From NCBI RefSeq assembly GCF_000688455.1, contig NZ_JIAL01000001.1:372001-436000 (forward strand): DNA of 64,000 nucleotides, written 5' to 3'. A program made the position numbers and the translations under genes. Shown here one piece after another: positions 63,635-64,000 of the stretch (position 1 is its first letter; every line of letters begins with the position of its first letter). The notes below the pieces were generated by a model that saw only the letters and a program-made list of their open reading frames with translations, had not been told where the DNA came from and ran no database searches. Origin of the DNA: Pseudacidobacterium ailaaui (GTDB lineage Bacteria; Acidobacteriota; Terriglobia; Terriglobales; Acidobacteriaceae).

Positions 63635-64000
63635 ATGAATACCTTCAAAACTGCTCTCTTAATGACTGCGCTTACGCTGTTTCTCCTCTTTCTTGGGGAC
63701 CATTTTGGCGGGCGCAATGGACTGGTCCTGGCCTTTGTCTTTGCTGCCGGAATGAACTTTTTCAGCTACTTTTACTCAGACAAGCTGGCGCTGGCCATGT
63801 ACCGGGCGCAGCCAGTCACACGCGAGGAACTTCCCCGTGTCTACCAGGTAGTCGAGCGGCTCACCCAGCGCGCTGGACTTCCGATGCCGAAGATCTATGT
63901 CATTCCCACGGATTCACCCAATGCCTTTGCTACAGGACGCAATCCTAAGCACGCATCTGTGGCCGTAACACAGGGCATACTGAATCTTTTAAACGACGAC
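63635..64000 (+). CDS. htpX: Heat-shock membrane protease HtpX, partial (3' end outside window)
   Basis: 122 codons from ATG 63635 (AAGGAGGG upstream) to the window end, no stop. Two N-terminal membrane helices (TALLMTALTLFLLFLGDHF; LVLAFVFAAGMNFFSYFYS), then LPRVYQVVERLTQRAGLPMP and PNAFATGRNPKHASVAVTQG, the stretch that precedes the HExxH zinc site in M48 HtpX proteases. The catalytic motif lies beyond the window. Confidence 0.92.
   Translation, partial: MNTFKTALLMTALTLFLLFLGDHFGGRNGLVLAFVFAAGMNFFSYFYSDKLALAMYRAQPVTREELPRVYQVVERLTQRAGLPMPKIYVIPTDSPNAFATGRNPKHASVAVTQGILNLLNDD

Noticed and set aside
1..64000. tRNA, rRNA, CRISPR or prophage genes
   Set aside because: None recognised by eye; no regular repeat-spacer array and no phage structural genes.

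Overview
The window looks like a chromosome segment of an acidobacterium, probably Terriglobia-like. This is inferred from gene content: a 1,116-residue Oar-like TonB-dependent receptor with an N-terminal carboxypeptidase-regulatory-like domain, a hopanoid operon, a bacterial SET-domain protein, a Tad pilus locus and a [NiFe] hydrogenase with multiheme cytochromes. No rRNA, tRNA or CRISPR array was recognised.

Layout. (1) 1-6.9 kb: a minus-strand Tad/Flp pilus operon (flp, prepilin peptidase, cpaB, secretin, cpaE, cpaF, tadB, partial tadC). (2) 7.2-8.4 kb: a VapBC-like toxin-antitoxin pair and an IS3 remnant that truncates ccmF. (3) 8.3-14.8 kb: a minus-strand respiratory operon with a decaheme MtrA/DmsE-type cytochrome, an MtrB/PioB-like outer-membrane barrel, two small cytochromes c (one broken by a stop codon), a six-heme NapC/NirT-type membrane cytochrome and truncated ccmF. 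(4) 15-27 kb: the [NiFe] hydrogenase. The large subunit, protease and hypCDEABF lie on the minus strand; the small subunit and cytochrome b lie on the plus strand; a desaturase and a DoxX-like protein sit between. (5) 27-31.9 kb: a graveyard of IS110, IS3 and IS630 pieces with broken stress-protein genes. (6) 32-44 kb: tandem universal stress proteins, an HdeD-like protein, cytochrome bd (cydAB), a site-2 protease with CBS domains, a Crp/Fnr regulator and Hsp20. (7) 44-48.6 kb: degenerate IS110 copies around an orphan Rhs C-terminus with a phospholipase A2-like tip and a membrane protein that may be its immunity partner. (8) 48.6-59.9 kb: GH16, truncated hemoglobin, the hopanoid operon (hpnA, hpnG-like, two Zn dehydrogenases, hpnC, hpnD, hpnE, acyltransferase), a TPR protein, a SET protein and a small secreted protein. 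(9) 60-64 kb: the Oar-like receptor and the start of htpX.

How it fits together. About ten palindromes matching TGTGA-N6-TCACA, or one base off it, lie upstream of the mtr operon, both hydrogenase units, cydAB, the site-2 protease, several stress-protein genes and a gene-less stretch. The Crp/Fnr-family regulator at 40.4 kb has a recognition helix carrying the CRP-like R-E-x-x-x-R residues that suit TGTGA half-sites, plus N-terminal cysteines that might hold an Fe-S cluster. The simplest reading is a locally encoded low-oxygen or energy-limitation regulon linking H2 oxidation, a possible trans-outer-membrane electron conduit, a high-affinity oxidase and stress proteins. Part of this module is decaying: ccmF is cut, one cytochrome c has a stop codon, and several stress-protein genes are frameshifted or fragmentary.
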